Assembly (NCBI GenBank): GCA_036267135.1
Contig: DATAWQ010000160.1
Location: 6,982 to 70,981 of the forward strand
Length of the DNA stretch: 64,000 nt
DNA from: PALSA-505 sp036267135
Lineage (GTDB): Bacteria > Actinomycetota > Actinomycetes > Streptosporangiales > Streptosporangiaceae
Direction of reading: 5' to 3'
Below the pieces are notes generated by a model, which saw nothing but the letters and a program-made list of their open reading frames with translations, was not told where the DNA came from and searched no databases. Positions 42,175 through 50,153 of this stretch are shown here, piece after piece (within the stretch, counting starts at the first letter, position 1; every line of letters begins with the position of its first letter). Made by a program: the position numbers and the translations under genes.

Positions 42175-43055
42175 TGGCCACGTCGGTAACCCCCCAGGCG
42201 CCGTCCCGGCGGATCGGCGGCGGCCCGACCCGGTCGGTCGCGGCGGCTAGCTGGACCGCGCTGGGCGCGCTGATGCTGCGCGACGTCGTGGTGCTGCGCA
42301 AGCACCTGTGGGAATTCGTGCTGCGCACGATCATCCAGCCGGTCCTGCTCTGCTTCGTGTTCCTGTACGTGTTCCCGAAGATCGGGCAGGGCATCGGCGG
42401 GCACGGCCCGGCGGAGGAGTCGGCGTTCGCGACCGTGCTGGTGCCCGGCGTGGTCGGCATCTCGGTGATGTTCCAGGGCGTGCAGTCGATCGCGCTGGCC
42501 ATGGCCCAGGAGTTCGGCTTCACCAGGGAGATCGAGGACCGGGTCCAGGCGCCCTGCCCGATCTGGCTGGTGGCCATGGCCAAGGTGCTGTCGGGCGCGG
42601 CGCAAGGCGTGCTGTCGGCCATCATCGTGCTGCCGATCGCCTCGGTGGTGCACGCGCCCGGGGTACACGCCCACCTGGACCTGCACTGGTGGATCATCGT
42701 GACGCTGGTGCCGATGGCCTGCATCGCCATGGGCGGCCTCGGGCTGCTGCTCGGCACCAGCTTCGAGCCGCGCAACATCGGGCTGATGTTCGGCTTCATC
42801 ATCTTGCCGATCACGTTCCTGGGCGGCACGTACTACGCCTGGACCAGGCTCTCGCCGGTCACCGTCGGCGGCTGGCACTGGCTGCAGACGCTCGTGCTGA
42901 TCAACCCGCTGATCTACGTCAACGAGGGCATGCGGGCCGCGTTCACCCAGGCGCCGCACATGCACCTGTACATCGTGTACCCGGTGGTCCTCGCGTTCGC
43001 CGTGATCTTCCTGGCCATCGGCCTGCGTAACTTCCGCCGCCGCGTGCTGTCCTGA
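42174..43055 (+). CDS. ABC-2 type permease (DrrB-like)
   Basis: A 293-residue membrane protein with about six helices. The N-terminal cytosolic part is followed by helices near residues 45-65, 85-110, 130-155, 165-190, 200-215 and 260-282. The ABC-2 signature region is seen in LGTSFEPRNIGLMFGFIILP and the segment TFLGGTYYAWTRLSPV. It forms the channel for the ATPase encoded upstream, whose stop overlaps its ATG. The substrate is unknown; no biosynthetic genes are adjacent. Confidence 0.9.
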   Translation: MATSVTPQAPSRRIGGGPTRSVAAASWTALGALMLRDVVVLRKHLWEFVLRTIIQPVLLCFVFLYVFPKIGQGIGGHGPAEESAFATVLVPGVVGISVMFQGVQSIALAMAQEFGFTREIEDRVQAPCPIWLVAMAKVLSGAAQGVLSAIIVLPIASVVHAPGVHAHLDLHWWIIVTLVPMACIAMGGLGLLLGTSFEPRNIGLMFGFIILPITFLGGTYYAWTRLSPVTVGGWHWLQTLVLINPLIYVNEGMRAAFTQAPHMHLYIVYPVVLAFAVIFLAIGLRNFRRRVLS

Positions 43056-43073
43056 CCGCCCGGCCCGCCCTGG

Positions 43074-43514
43074 TTACGACGCGTCGCCGCGGGCCGCGTC
43101 GAACTCCATGGTCTGGGTCAGCCGGATGTTGTTGCCGGACGGGTCGCGGAACGAGGTGTCGATGCCGTAGGGCTGCTTGGTCGGCGGGTCGTTGAAGGCG
43201 ACGCCGCGGGCCAGCAGTTCGTCGTAGCTGGCCTGGCAGTCGCCGGTCACCAGGAAGAGCGTTCCTCCGCCCCCCTTGGCCACCACGTCAGCCAGGGCCG
43301 CGCTGGTGCCGGCATCCATCATCGGCGGCCCCGGCACCGGCATGAGCACCAGCCCGACGTCGTCCTGGCCGACCGGCCCCACCACCAGCCAGCGGAAGTT
43401 CCAGGCCTCCATGGTGACGTCGGCCCTGACCTCCCAGCCGAGCGTCTTGGTGTAGAAGCTGAGCGCCTCGTCCTGGTCGTGGACCCAGAATTGCGAGTTG
43501 GCGATCTTGATCAT
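43074..43514 (-). CDS. VOC family (glyoxalase/bleomycin-resistance fold) protein
   Basis: A 146-residue protein with the paired beta-alpha-beta-beta-beta modules of the vicinal oxygen chelate fold: IANSQFWVHDQDEALSFYTK in the first and LVTGDCQASYDELLARGVAF, IDTSFRDPSGNNIRLTQ in the second. The usual metal-binding His at the N-terminus is not obvious, so it may be a binding protein and not an enzyme. It follows the AraC-family gene on the same strand (61-base gap), so the two may form a small operon. Confidence 0.87.
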   Translation of the reverse strand: MIKIANSQFWVHDQDEALSFYTKTLGWEVRADVTMEAWNFRWLVVGPVGQDDVGLVLMPVPGPPMMDAGTSAALADVVAKGGGGTLFLVTGDCQASYDELLARGVAFNDPPTKQPYGIDTSFRDPSGNNIRLTQTMEFDAARGDAS

Positions 43515-43575
43515 TCGGGAGCCTCCCCGTTTTCGGGTTGCCGATTGTTCGTTCGAGAGTGTTACCGGAAGAAGC

Positions 43576-44010
43576 CTACGAACTGGCGGTCCCCGGGTCT
43601 TCTCGAAACGTGCGGTTCTGCGGCCGGGCGTAGGCGATCGCCACGCAGTGCGGAATCCGGACCAGCCTCGCGGCCGGCGGCCACGAGCGCCGGTAGGTCA
43701 TCGGCGACTGGCCGAAGACCCGGGTGAAGCTCGCCGTGAAGGACCCGACGCTGCCGGCGCCGACGGCGAAGCAGATGTCGGCGACCGGCCAGTCGGTCAC
43801 CCGGAGCAGCGCGGCGGCTCGTTCCAGCCGCCGGGTCAGCAGGTACTGGTGCGGCGACTCGCCGAAGGCGCGTTTGAACTCCCGGCTGAAGTAGGCCGGT
43901 GACAGCCCCGCGGCGCTGGCCATGTCCGCTACCGTCAGCCGCTCGGCGTAGCGGGCGTCGGCCAGGTCACGGGCCCGCAGCAGATGGCGTGCGAGCGGCG
44001 GCGCGGTCAC
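43576..44010 (-). CDS. AraC-family transcriptional regulator (DNA-binding domain only)
   Basis: A 144-residue protein made almost entirely of the AraC double HTH: LTVADMASAAGLSPAYFSRE, FKRAFGESPHQYLLTRRLER and the second HTH VADICFAVGAGSVGSFTASF with FTRVFGQSPMTYRR. There is no ligand-binding N-terminal domain, so activity would depend on its level or on a partner. It is encoded upstream of the VOC gene on the same strand, a common pairing in actinobacteria. Confidence 0.9.
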   Translation of the reverse strand: MTAPPLARHLLRARDLADARYAERLTVADMASAAGLSPAYFSREFKRAFGESPHQYLLTRRLERAAALLRVTDWPVADICFAVGAGSVGSFTASFTRVFGQSPMTYRRSWPPAARLVRIPHCVAIAYARPQNRTFREDPGTASS

Positions 44011-44087
44011 GGGTCAAGGGTATGGGCGGCCGTCACCTCGGCCGCCGGTGGTTGCCTGGATGATCGCGGACCGGCAGGATTTCCCGG

Positions 44088-44795
44088 ATGGGGAGCGTGC
44101 GCGCAGCAGCGGAGCCGCCGCCGGACGGCCAGCCGTCCGCTGACGTCACGGCGGAGTTCGAGGCCCGCGGCGTGGAGCGGCTGAGCCTGTTCTCCGACGC
44201 GGTGATCGCCATCGCCATCACGCTGCTCGCCATCGAACTGCCGGTGCCCAGCGGGGATACCGTGGCCACGCTGTGGGCCTCGGTGCGGCACGAGGACGGC
44301 CATTACGTGGCGTTCCTGATCAGCTTCGCCGTGATCGCCGCGTCCTGGAGTGATCATCACGATCTGTTCCGGTGCCTGAACCGTGTCGACGCGCGGTTGC
44401 GCACACTGAACTGCGGCTGGCTGCTGATGATCATCCTCAACCCGTTCGCGACCAGGCTGCTGACCGTGCGCGGGCATCCGACGGTCGACGCGCACGCGCT
44501 GCGGTTCGGGTTCTACGCGCTGCTGCAGGTGCTCGACTCCGCGCTGATGCTGGCGATGCTGCGCCACATGCGGTCCAGACGGCAGGCGCCAGACACGCCA
44601 CCGGTGGTGACAATAAAGATCACCTACGAGACCAGTTTGCTCATGGTCAGCTTCGGGTTGTCGATACCGCTTTTGTTCGTCACGCCCTACGCCTGGGCGC
44701 TCTGGATCGTCCTGCCGCTGTCGACGCGACAGCTTCACCGGCTCCACCCGCACTTCCGCCGCCGGTTGGCCCGGGCTGGCTGGGTCCGCCGGTGA
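44088..44795 (+). CDS. TMEM175-family potassium channel-like protein (DUF1211)
   Basis: A 235-residue protein with about six transmembrane helices. The family motif is RLSLFSDAVIAIAITLLAIE (FSD at the pore-lining first helix). Further helices include VAFLISFAVIAASWSDHHDL and FYALLQVLDSALMLAMLRHM. Bacterial members form tetrameric K+-selective leak channels. The physiological role here is unknown. The ATG at 44088 has GGAT-rich sequence upstream, but no strong ribosome binding site. Confidence 0.87.
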   Translation: MGSVRAAAEPPPDGQPSADVTAEFEARGVERLSLFSDAVIAIAITLLAIELPVPSGDTVATLWASVRHEDGHYVAFLISFAVIAASWSDHHDLFRCLNRVDARLRTLNCGWLLMIILNPFATRLLTVRGHPTVDAHALRFGFYALLQVLDSALMLAMLRHMRSRRQAPDTPPVVTIKITYETSLLMVSFGLSIPLLFVTPYAWALWIVLPLSTRQLHRLHPHFRRRLARAGWVRR

Positions 44796-44831
44796 GCGGC
44801 GAAGCCGGGCCGGGTGAGGTGCTCGCGCCGG

Positions 44832-44957
44832 GCGGTGCGGCTCGGCTACCGCCGGGCGGTGCGGCTCGGCTACCGCCGGGAACTCGGGGCGATCGCCGAT
44901 CCCGCCGAGCGCGAGGCCAGGTACGAGCAGCTCGTGGCGCAGCAGTACGAACGGGGC
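44832..44957 (+). pseudogene. Remnant of an acyl-CoA carboxylase beta-subunit C-terminus
   Basis: A stretch of about 42 codons reads AVRLGYRR twice, then ELGAIADPAEREARYEQLVA and QQYERG. This matches my memory of the extreme C-terminus of actinobacterial acyl-CoA carboxyltransferase subunits (RRELAAI-DPAER--Y--LVA--YE-G). The rest of that roughly 500-residue protein is absent, and the preceding gene is an unrelated channel. The 24-base unit encoding AVRLGYRR is exactly duplicated (44832-44855 and 44856-44879). It is probably a relic. It is open in frame to the next gene, so a fused product is formally possible. Confidence 0.5.
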
Positions 44958-45035
44958 TCCTGGCGGGGCCTAGACACGCCCAGCACAAATGCCGTCTTGC
45001 GAGGGGACCAGTGCCCGCGCTGGCATGATGATCCG

Positions 45036-45506
45036 ATGAGCTCGGGTTTCGACTACTTTTCGGCCGTTTCGGACGAGACGGCCGCAGGCACGGTCAACCT
45101 TCCTGGCGGCCCCGGTGCGCCGCTGGCGGACAGCGCCGGTGAGTCGTCGTTCGACACCGTGCACGTCCAGGGCATCGACCCGCTGGTCCAGCTCTGCACC
45201 TTGGAAGCGCTGCTGACCGAGCGCGCCTTCGAGCAGATCGTGGCGGGTCCCCGCGCGGGGCGCCCGCTGGCCGCCCAGGACGGTGGCCAAAGCCTGGTCG
45301 TGACCCTCACCGACGAGCTTCAGGCCGCGCTGGCCAAGGCCGACGACGAGATACTCGCCTCCGTCGCCGCCCCCTGGACCGAGCCGGACGAACCCTCCGG
45401 GCCAGACGACGCGCAGAGCCTGACCGGGCTGCTGCGGGGGCTGGCTGAGCTGGCCCGCCGGGCCACCGCCAAGAACGAGCGCATGTACTGCTGGATGTGT
45501 GCCTGA
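45036..45506 (+). CDS. Conserved actinobacterial protein of unknown function ending in YCWMCA
   Basis: A 156-residue soluble protein. The features I associate with this uncharacterised family are FDYFSAVSDETAAGTV at the start, VQGIDPLVQLCTLEALLTER in the middle, and an end of LLRGLAELARRATAKNERMY followed by CWMCA. The two C-terminal Cys (C-x2-C at the last positions) with aromatic residues are striking and could bind metal or be modified; this is inference. No signal peptide or membrane segment is visible. The ATG at 45036 is preferred over the upstream frame, which reads the carboxylase relic. It converges with the XRE gene. Confidence 0.65.
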   Translation: MSSGFDYFSAVSDETAAGTVNLPGGPGAPLADSAGESSFDTVHVQGIDPLVQLCTLEALLTERAFEQIVAGPRAGRPLAAQDGGQSLVVTLTDELQAALAKADDEILASVAAPWTEPDEPSGPDDAQSLTGLLRGLAELARRATAKNERMYCWMCA

Positions 45507-45515
45507 CCTGTACTT

Positions 45516-45791
45516 TCAGGCGGTGAGGGCGGAGGCCGGCGCGCTGGCCGGGGCCGAGGTGTGACGGACGACCTCTTCCAGGGAGAGGCCGAGCACGGTG
45601 GCCAGGGCCGCGATGGTGAAGAAGGCGGGCGTGGCGATCCGCCCGGTCTCTATCTTGCGCAGCGTCTCGACCGGCACCCCGGACGCGGCGGCGATCTCGG
45701 TCATGCTGCGTGGCCCGCGGGCCGCACGCAGGAGCTTGCCGAGTCTTTCCCCGCGGGCACGCTCTTCGGGGCTCAACGGCGGCCGGACCAT
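45516..45791 (-). CDS. XRE-family HTH transcriptional regulator
   Basis: A 91-residue protein, essentially one helix-turn-helix domain: LGKLLRAARGPRSMTEIAAA and SGVPVETLRKIETGRIATPA, then FFTIAALATVLGLSLEEVV. It is divergent from the methionine aminopeptidase gene with a 54-base gap containing overlapping inverted repeats that are likely its operator. It probably represses itself and perhaps the aminopeptidase. Confidence 0.9.
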   Translation of the reverse strand: MVRPPLSPEERARGERLGKLLRAARGPRSMTEIAAASGVPVETLRKIETGRIATPAFFTIAALATVLGLSLEEVVRHTSAPASAPASALTA

Positions 45792-45798
45792 ACCGTCA

Positions 45799-45823
45799 TA
45801 CTAATACCGGTATAGTTATACCG
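45799..45823. promoter_or_regulatory. Overlapping inverted repeats between XRE gene and map, probable operator/promoter
   Basis: Within this AT-rich 25-base block, TACCGGTA (45806-45813) is a perfect palindrome, and GGTATA-GT-TATACC (45809-45822) is another. A TATAGT -10-like hexamer (45811-45816) lies inside. The symmetry and the location between divergent genes fit binding by the XRE protein. Confidence 0.6.
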
Positions 45824-45845
45824 TCCGGTCGGTGGGAGGTGCGGT

Positions 45846-46613
45846 GTGGTCGAGATCAAGACACCGGGAGAGATCGACGCGATGCACGCCGCCGGGCAGG
45901 TCGTCGCCCAGATGCTGGCGGCCGTCCGGACGGTCGCGGCACCCGGCGCCCGGGTGTCCGAGCTGGACGAGGCGGCCCGCTCCGTGCTGGCCGACGCCCG
46001 CGCCACTTCGCCGTTCCTGGCCTATCACCCGGCGTGGGCGCGCACCCCGTTCCCTGCGGCCGTCTGTGTGTCGGTCAACGACGCCGCCCTGCACGGCCCA
46101 CCGGGCCGCCGCCGGCTGTCCGACGGTGACCTGGTCAGCGTCGATGCCGGGGCCGTCGTGGACGGGTGGACGGGCGACGCGGCCATCTCGTTCACCGCGG
46201 GCGAGCCGTGCGCCCGTGACGCCGAGCTCATCGACGCCGCCAACGCGGCGCTGCGAGCGGGCATCGCCGCGGCCGTTCCCGGTGCCCGCATCGGCGACAT
46301 CTCCGCCGCCATCGGCGCCGTCGGGCGCGCCGCCGGTGTCGGCATCTGCCCGGACTTCGGCGGGCACGGCGTCGGCCGGGCCATGCACGAAGACCCGCAC
46401 ATCCCCAATCGGGGCCGGGCCGGCCGCGGCCTGCGGCTGCAGCCGGGGCTGGTCATCGCGATCGAACCCTGGTTCCTGGCGGGCGGGCAGGACCACTACC
46501 GCATCGACCGCGACGGCTGGACCGTGCGCAGCGCCGACGGCAGCCGGGCCGCCCACGTGGAGCACACGATCGCCGTCACCCCCGACGGCCCACGCATCCT
46601 CACCACCCTGTAG
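45846..46613 (+). CDS. map: Type I methionine aminopeptidase
   Basis: A 255-residue metalloprotease that removes N-terminal Met. The catalytic and metal ligands are all visible: VSVNDAALHGPPG with the catalytic His, VSVDAGAVVDGWTGDAA with two Asp, FGGHGVGRAMHEDPHIPN with His ligands, VIAIEPWF with Glu and VEHTIAVT with the last Glu. The length fits type I without an N-terminal zinc finger. Actinobacteria usually have another map in the ribosomal-protein region, so this is likely a second copy. Its control by the divergent XRE protein is inferred from the shared operator. The GTG start at 45846 follows GTGGGAGGTGC. Confidence 0.93.
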   Translation: MVEIKTPGEIDAMHAAGQVVAQMLAAVRTVAAPGARVSELDEAARSVLADARATSPFLAYHPAWARTPFPAAVCVSVNDAALHGPPGRRRLSDGDLVSVDAGAVVDGWTGDAAISFTAGEPCARDAELIDAANAALRAGIAAAVPGARIGDISAAIGAVGRAAGVGICPDFGGHGVGRAMHEDPHIPNRGRAGRGLRLQPGLVIAIEPWFLAGGQDHYRIDRDGWTVRSADGSRAAHVEHTIAVTPDGPRILTTL

Positions 46614-46650
46614 CCGGTCCTGGGCATCGCCAGGCCCCGCATGCTGTCCG

Positions 46651-47223
46651 TCAGCGGGTGTACAGCCCATCCAGGCGGCCGCGGGCCAGGACGGGACCAG
46701 CCACCGCCGCGAACACCGCCGTGGGCTTGGCTTTGTCCAGCGCCTCCGCGCCGTCCACGGCGGTGACCGGGGTGGCGTAGGCGAAAAGCTGGAAGACGTA
46801 GCGGTGCGGCCCGTGGCCCTTGATGGGTGCGGGACCGACGTAGCCGCGGCCCATGCCAGCACGGAGCGGCCGTACCCCGGGGGCCGGGCTGTCGGAGTTC
46901 AGCCCGCCCGCGGGCAGCGCCTCCACATCGCGTTCGAGCAGGGCGACACAGTGCACGAACGGACTGCTGGTGGGGGAGTCGACATCCTGGATGACCAGCA
47001 GCAACTGGGCGGTTCCCGCGGGCACGCCGGTCCACGTCAGCGCGGGCGACCGGTTCTCGCCTCCCGCGTGCTTGCCCGCGTGCACCCGCGGAATGTCGCC
47101 GCCATGCTGGAAGTCGGCGCTGTGCAGCGTGAGGGCCTCGGGCCCGGCGAGCGCCGGGAGATTCCAGGCGAGGTTCGTCTCCCCGGCGCGCTTGTTCTTC
47201 AGCAGGGTTCCCAGAATTGGCAT
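46651..47223 (-). CDS. YbhB/YbcL family (Raf-kinase-inhibitor/PEBP-like) protein
   Basis: A 190-residue protein of the phosphatidylethanolamine-binding fold. The family features seen are SPALTWTGVPAGTAQLLLVI, QDVDSPTSSPFVHCVALL, GRGYVGPAPIKGHGPHRYVF and QLFAYATP. A canonical -D-D-- anion-binding region and the GPHRY motif are intact. The function of bacterial members is unclear; ligand binding is likely. There is no signal peptide. The gene stands on the minus strand between map and an APH-fold kinase. Confidence 0.9.
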   Translation of the reverse strand: MPILGTLLKNKRAGETNLAWNLPALAGPEALTLHSADFQHGGDIPRVHAGKHAGGENRSPALTWTGVPAGTAQLLLVIQDVDSPTSSPFVHCVALLERDVEALPAGGLNSDSPAPGVRPLRAGMGRGYVGPAPIKGHGPHRYVFQLFAYATPVTAVDGAEALDKAKPTAVFAAVAGPVLARGRLDGLYTR

Positions 47224-47280
47224 GCGAACTCCCCTTCGGCCTGCGGCAGATGCTGGATCGCTGCAGTGTAAGACCTGCGC

Positions 47281-48177
47281 TCAGGCGGAACGTGCGGCGG
47301 TGACGATGCGCTCGAGGGTGCGCCTGCCCAGCCGGCTCATGGCCGGGTTGGTCTCGGCGTAGTACCAGACCAGGCCCAGCGCCTGCTGGAAAGCCCACGC
47401 CTTGCCGCGCTCCCACTCCAGGTCGTCGCTGCGCATGTCGGCCCGCAGCACCTGCCGTGGGCCGGTGTCCAGCAGATGCCACCCGGCCACGAGATCCAGC
47501 GCGGGATCGGCCGGTCCCAGCCCGCCGACGTCGAGCACTCCGGCCAGGCGCCCGCCGGCCACCAGCACGTTGCCGGGAATCAGGTCCTTGTGGTTCATCA
47601 CGTCGCCAGCGGTGCGCGGCAGACCCCGCAACTCACTCCACAGGCCGCGGAGCAGCGGGACGTCCAGCAGCCCGGCGCTGCGCTCGAAGCAGCTCTGCAC
47701 GTACGCGTCGTGCCGGAGCAGGTCACCGCCCCGGCCTTCGCCGCTGAACGTCCTGCCGTGGGTGCCGAGGGTGCGCACGCCGCGGATGAACTCGGCCAGG
47801 TCGTGGGCGAACGCGACCGACTGGCCCGGGTCCTCGTCGTTGGCCGTGGTCCCTGGCAGCCACGTCTGCACCGACCAGGGCAGCGGAAATCCCGGCCCGG
47901 GCTCGCCGATCGCGACAGGTTCTGGGGTGGCGAACCGGGTGCGGCCCGCCAGTTCCCTGGCCGCCGCCGCCTCGGCCTCCAGTTCCTGGCGGGCCGCCTC
48001 GGCGTCCCCCGATTGCAGCGGCAGCCTGGCCGCCAGTGCGCTGCCGATCCGGAAGATCGCATTGACCGTCCCAGGAGAGGCGATCGCCCTGATGGGCAGT
48101 CCGCGCCACTCGGGGAACTGCGCGTCCACCAGATCGCGGACGGTCTCGGGGGAGATCGTCAGCTGACTGGCGTGCAT
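47281..48177 (-). CDS. Aminoglycoside-phosphotransferase-fold kinase (APH(3')-like)
   Basis: A 298-residue kinase-fold protein. The ATP-binding N-lobe has FRIGSALAARLPLQSGDAEA. The catalytic loop MNHKDLIPGNVLVAGG keeps His, Asp and Asn, and the metal site LAGVLDVGGLGPADPALDLV keeps the Asp. The tail includes GRRTLERIV. Such proteins phosphorylate antibiotics or small metabolites; nothing identifies the substrate. ATG 48177 (MHASQL) was chosen; GTG 48183 or the in-frame start at 48219 are possible. Confidence 0.82.
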   Translation of the reverse strand: MHASQLTISPETVRDLVDAQFPEWRGLPIRAIASPGTVNAIFRIGSALAARLPLQSGDAEAARQELEAEAAAARELAGRTRFATPEPVAIGEPGPGFPLPWSVQTWLPGTTANDEDPGQSVAFAHDLAEFIRGVRTLGTHGRTFSGEGRGGDLLRHDAYVQSCFERSAGLLDVPLLRGLWSELRGLPRTAGDVMNHKDLIPGNVLVAGGRLAGVLDVGGLGPADPALDLVAGWHLLDTGPRQVLRADMRSDDLEWERGKAWAFQQALGLVWYYAETNPAMSRLGRRTLERIVTAARSA

Positions 48178-48254
48178 CTTCACACCGTGAGCATCGCCGG
48201 TACCGTTATCGGCCCGCAATCTATTTTCGCATCACGCCGTCTAAGCTGGACGCC

Positions 48255-48529
48255 GTGACGGGGGACGAGCGGAGCCCAGGGCAGTACGCAGCCGATATCG
48301 ACGCCGCGCGAGACCGGCTCGTCGCATTCGTGGAATCGCGCACCGCGGCGCCGCCCTCAGCGACCTCGTGGCCGGCTGCTCCGCCGCGGACCTGAAAGCC
48401 GGTGACGGCCGGATCGAGGGCATGGTCCGGGTCGCGATCCGCCATCCGGACAACCATCGCGCCGAGATCGACGCCGCACTGGCGGCCGGCCAGTCGGCCG
48501 GCCAGCCGGCCGACCGTAGCCTGAGCTAA
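48255..48529 (+). pseudogene. Internally deleted, frameshifted DinB-like gene relic
   Basis: From GTG 48255 the frame reads TGDERSPGQYAADIDAARDR then LVAFVESRT, a start typical of DinB/mycothiol-transferase-like four-helix proteins. The frame stops soon after. In a second frame, AALSDLVAGCSAADLKAGDG followed by IEGMVRVAIRHPDNHRAEID and AALAAGQ continues to TAA 48527-48529. The conserved middle helices with metal-binding His are missing, and the two parts are joined out of frame near 48345. This fits a deletion relic. The family call is tentative, and the relic fills a 440-base gap. Confidence 0.5.
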
Positions 48530-48565
48530 CCGATCACCCTGATGACGGAAATCAAGCCTGACTGA

Positions 48566-48597
48566 CCTGAGATAACACAAATTTGTGTTATCTCAGG
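48566..48597. promoter_or_regulatory. Perfect 32-bp palindromic operator upstream of the MarR/GbsR-like gene and ABC exporter
   Basis: CCTGAGATAACACAAA is followed directly by its exact reverse complement with no spacer. It is AT-rich, ends 5 bases before the first possible start of the regulator, and includes part of its ribosome binding site (CAGG). Binding there would block transcription and translation start. It is the likely autoregulatory site of the MarR/GbsR-like regulator. Confidence 0.75.
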
Positions 48598-48602
48598 CAA
48601 GA

Positions 48603-49118
48603 ATGTATTCTCATGCTATGCCGACAGATGCCGAGATCACGTTCGCCGACCATGTGGGGCGCTTCTACGCGCGCCGGTACGGGATGGCGCCGATGGTGGG
48701 CAGGCTGCTGGGTTACCTGGCGGTGTGTGACCCCCGCGACCAGAGCATCGCCGAGCTGACCGAGGCGCTGCTGGCCAGCCGGAGCGCGATCGCCGGCGCG
48801 GTCGGCGCGCTGGAAACCCTGGGCCTGATCCACCGCTCGCGGGCCGCCGGCGAGCGAATGGACCGGATCCGCATCGACATGTCCTCCTCACACGCGATGG
48901 GATTCGACGTCTCGGAGTACCGGGAACAAGGCGAGCTCGCCCGCGAGGGGCTGCGGGTGATCGCCGATGCCCTGCCCGGGCGGCAGGCGGTGCTGCTGGA
49001 GTGGGCCGCGTTCGCCGACTTCCTCGCCGAGCGGCTCCCCCTGCTGGAGAAGGACTGGAACGCGCACCGCGAAGCGCTGCGCGACGCCGGCCAGCTCCCC
49101 GCCAACCCGCCCGGCTGA
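48603..49118 (+). CDS. MarR/GbsR-like transcriptional regulator
   Basis: About 171 residues. The winged-helix region is FADHVGRFYARRYGMAPMVG, then RLLGYLAVCDPRDQSIAELT and LLASRSAIAGAVGALETLGL with IHRSRAAGERM as the wing. The C-terminal helices (VIADALPGRQAVLLEWAAF, FLAERLPLLEKDWNAHREA) serve dimerisation. This arrangement is typical of GbsR/MarR regulators found before DrrAB-like exporters. ATG 48603 has a CAGG site; ATG 48618 is an alternative. It is followed on the same strand by an ABC ATPase and permease, which it probably represses through the 32-bp palindrome. Confidence 0.85.
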   Translation: MYSHAMPTDAEITFADHVGRFYARRYGMAPMVGRLLGYLAVCDPRDQSIAELTEALLASRSAIAGAVGALETLGLIHRSRAAGERMDRIRIDMSSSHAMGFDVSEYREQGELAREGLRVIADALPGRQAVLLEWAAFADFLAERLPLLEKDWNAHREALRDAGQLPANPPG

Positions 49119-49175
49119 GGCGCGAGCTACCCGGCCGAACCCAGGCTTCCCGCCCGACCGAAAGGACCAGGAACA

Positions 49176-50153
49176 ATGACGAGTGGCTCAACCATGCCCG
49201 CAATCGCCGCCCGCGGGGTCCGCAAGTCGTTCGGTGATCACTGTGTGCTCGACGATGTCGACCTCACGGTCGCCGAGGGCACGATCTTCGCCCTGCTCGG
49301 CCCCAACGGAGCCGGCAAGACCACGATGGTGCGCATCCTGTCCACCCTGATCCGGGCCGACGGCGGGGACGTCCGGGTCGCCGGGCACGACGTGGCCACC
49401 GAGGCGGACGGGGTACGGGCCGCCATCGGGGTCACCGGCCAGTTCTCGGCGGTGGACAACCTGCTCACCGGCACGGAGAACCTGCGCATGATGGCCGACC
49501 TGCGCCATCTGGGCCGCCGCGCCGGCCCTCAGCGGGTGACGGAACTGCTCGGGCAGTTCGACCTCGCCGACGCGGCGGACAAGCTGCTGTCCACCTACTC
49601 CGGGGGAATGCGGCGCCGGCTGGACCTGGCGATGACCCTCGTCGGCAACCCCAGGCTGATCTTCCTGGACGAGCCCACCACCGGGCTGGACCCGCGCAGC
49701 CGCCGCACCATGTGGCAGATCATCGGCGAGCTGGCCGCCGACGGCGTCACGATCTTCCTCACCACCCAGTACCTCGACGAGGCCGACCATCTCGCCGACC
49801 GGATCGCGGTGCTCGATCACGGCCGCATCGTCGCCGAGGGGACCCCCGCCGAACTCAAACGCCGCATCCCCGGCGGGCACATTGAACTCCGGTTCGGCGA
49901 CCCGGACACGCTGCGCCAAGCCGCCGGGCTGCTCGGCACCGCCCAGCCCGACCCTGAGCAGCTCGCCCTTCAGGTCCCCGGCGATGGCACCGTCGCCTCG
50001 CTGCGCCGTCTGCTCGGCCAGCTCGACAGCGCCCGCATCGAGGTCGAGAACCTGTCCATTCACACCCCCGACCTCGACGACGTGTTCTTCGCGGTCACCG
50101 GCCGTCCCAGCACTGAACCGACCCCATCGAAGCAGGAAGCCCTTCAGCCATGA
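49176..50153 (+). CDS. Daunorubicin-resistance-type ABC transporter ATP-binding protein (DrrA-like)
   Basis: A 325-residue ATPase. Walker A is LLGPNGAGKTTMVRIL, the signature STYSGGMRRRLDLAMTLVG, Walker B LIFLDEPTTGLDPRSRR, and the switch region FLTTQYLDEADHLADRI has Gln in place of the usual His before the D-loop His, as in DrrA proteins. The C-terminal extension ends in DLDDVFFAVTGRP. With the following permease it forms an exporter, probably for a toxic compound, controlled by the regulator upstream. ATG 49176 follows AAAGGACCAGGAACA. Confidence 0.92.
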   Translation: MTSGSTMPAIAARGVRKSFGDHCVLDDVDLTVAEGTIFALLGPNGAGKTTMVRILSTLIRADGGDVRVAGHDVATEADGVRAAIGVTGQFSAVDNLLTGTENLRMMADLRHLGRRAGPQRVTELLGQFDLADAADKLLSTYSGGMRRRLDLAMTLVGNPRLIFLDEPTTGLDPRSRRTMWQIIGELAADGVTIFLTTQYLDEADHLADRIAVLDHGRIVAEGTPAELKRRIPGGHIELRFGDPDTLRQAAGLLGTAQPDPEQLALQVPGDGTVASLRRLLGQLDSARIEVENLSIHTPDLDDVFFAVTGRPSTEPTPSKQEALQP

